From Agrocybe praecox (lineage: Eukaryota; Basidiomycota; Agaricomycetes; Agaricales; Agrocybaceae): 64,000 bases of DNA. Under the pieces are notes generated by a model. The model saw only the letters and a list, made by a program, of their open reading frames with translations, ran no database searches and had not been told where the DNA came from. Numbering within the stretch: the first letter of the stretch is position 1; every line of letters starts with the position of its first letter. Where the stretch lies: assembly GCA_964017145.1 (NCBI GenBank), contig OZ024848.1, positions 1,934,501 to 1,998,500 of the forward strand. Reading direction: 5' to 3'. Below are positions 62,601-64,000 of this stretch, one piece after another. The position numbers and the translations under genes were made by a program.

Positions 62601-64000
62601 GTGGACATGTCCTTGGAATACTATATCCGGAAATACATGTCCTTTTCAAGCGTCGCAAAGAGGTTTTTAATGAAGTTTGGCGACTTTGTTAAAATATGGG
62701 ATATATCGACAGATTGCGCAATGGAATCACTTAAACTTAAACCCGGAGGCTATATTTCTTCGGTTTCATTTTCGCCTGACGGAAAACATGTTGTGACATC
62801 CTCGTCAGATCGTACTGTACGGGTGTGGGACGCATCGACCGGAAATTCATTGATGGTATTGCAACATAAAGTGTCGGTCGACGCATTCGACTTCTCATCC
62901 GGTGGCACACATATCGTGTCTGGTTCACAGGAAGGACCTCTGCACGTGTGGGACATGACAACAGGCGCAAAATTAAAGGTCTTTGCCAATGTAGGTAGTG
63001 TCAGGTTGGTTGCGTTTTCACCAGATGGTACACGTATAGTCTCAGGGTCATGGAGTGGCATGCAGGTTTGGTCTTGGGACAGATCGGCACAAATCGATGA
63101 CACCCAGGATATCACGTCATATAGCGCTCCACAAGAGGTCATTCTAGATGTTGGAATGACGGATGACTCCAAGAAAATCATGTCTGCCACACAGTACAAA
63201 GTTCAGATCTGGGATGCAGTAACAGGGACCGAGCTAAAAGCAATATCGAGTTCTGTCAGGATATCCTCCGCCAAGATCTCTAGAAACGGCGAATACATTG
63301 TTTCTTGCCTGGACGATAAATCTGTAGTCGTGTGGGATGCAACAACTGGCGGTAAAATAATTCATTTGAACAGTGCGGTCCCTCGGGTTTCTCACTCCTT
63401 CGATTTCTACCCCGTTGTTGTTGATTTGTCGAGAAGTGGGAAAAGGATTGCCATTAGTAAAGGGGAACTTCGGACGCTGGAAATATGGAATATACAAACG
63501 GGTAAAGAAACAGAGATTGTCATTGACAAAATTCTGTTTTTTTTCTCGTTTTCAACTGAAGAACAATACATCGTGTGCGGCTCGGTACATGTACCCAGTG
63601 AAAATGTCTGCATCACCATCTATAACGCTTTAACAGGTATAACAATCAACTATTATTGCTTATTTTGTCTGTTCTAAGAGACTACTTGACAGGTGATATA
63701 AGCCAGGAGATTTACAGTCAGATAGTCTGCGACACAATTCTTGGGCCTTTCTTTTCAACCAACGGGAAAGAAGTTATAGTTTGTTCGCGATACACAAAAA
63801 AATCCACGGATACCTTGTCCGAAATTTGGGATATATCATCTGGTCAACTCCTGAATACAGTCAAAGCATCATCGTATATGCATGACAACTATGACGGAAG
63901 TTTCTCTTTTAAATCAGCCAATCTCTCAAACGATGGAAAGATGCTTGTCGTGGGTTGCAGCGATGGATTTATACGAATTTTCGATGTTCTCGAAGGTGGC
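59418..64000 (+). CDS. NWD3, NACHT-WD40 STAND receptor (cut by window end)
   Basis: Proposed exons: 59418-59834, 59899-60035, 60088-60232, 60283-60339, 60395-61969, 62019-63636, 63693-64000 and beyond; about 1,419 residues visible. Comparison with NWD2 suggests roughly 115 more residues. The leader is long because of a 147-bp duplication that turned leader sequence into coding sequence, giving two in-frame ATGs (59,418 and 59,565). The helical domain runs to residue 252. NACHT has Walker A GQAGSGKTT at 314-322, YLVVIDALDE, SRPD and winged-helix HSSFPDFIFN. WD40 blades begin at residue 778. It shares the extra 56-bp intron (63,637-63,692) with NWD2. No stop or frameshift is present in the visible part. 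Confidence 0.9.

Overview
The window is nuclear DNA from a filamentous fungus, most likely an Agaricomycete (mushroom-forming basidiomycete). Genes are split by many short GT-AG introns (about 38-65 bp). The intact large genes are NACHT-type STAND receptors of the kind expanded in mushroom genomes, and the surrounding fragments look like Agaricomycete F-box/LRR, Kin4-type kinase, NADP-isocitrate dehydrogenase and Doa10 genes. I saw no tRNA, rRNA or CRISPR array. All family assignments come from reading motifs by eye; no search was run.

Layout. (1) 0.5-6.3 kb: an intact C2-NACHT receptor (2,435-6,320, plus) beside an inverted, truncated, frameshifted copy of itself (489-1,912, minus). (2) 6.8-7.4 kb: a 592-bp non-autonomous hAT-like element with terminal inverted repeats and a perfect 8-bp target duplication. 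(3) 8.7-11.4 kb: remains of a Ser/Ala/Arg-rich basic protein gene fused to an F-box/LRR-like fragment. (4) Three related segments, each carrying a NACHT-WD40 receptor: NWD1 (17,943-22,722), NWD2 (35,815-40,617) and NWD3 (59,418 to beyond the window end). Segments 1 and 2 also carry a broken protein kinase gene upstream and a broken NADP-isocitrate dehydrogenase gene downstream. Segment 3 starts with only a stub of the kinase upstream region. (5) Spacers hold F-box/LRR debris, a Doa10-like E3 ligase pseudogene (53.8-55.5 kb), decayed tandem repeats, a putative small MITE and one apparently intact small repeat protein gene (29,447-30,031, minus).

How it works together. The receptors are the only large genes that stay open. 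C2-NACHT splices into one 1,147-residue frame over ten exons, NWD1 and NWD2 into 1,504 and 1,492 residues, and NWD3 is open to the window edge. Almost every other recognisable gene is broken by stops, frameshifts or truncation. I read this as a receptor cluster that grew by segmental duplication: hitchhiking genes decayed while the NACHT receptors were retained. Among the three NWD copies the NACHT part is very similar, while visible differences in the WD40 part collect at positions expected on the binding face of the propeller. The pattern suggests diversifying recognition proteins (fungal NLR-like immunity or allorecognition); the function is inferred, not shown.
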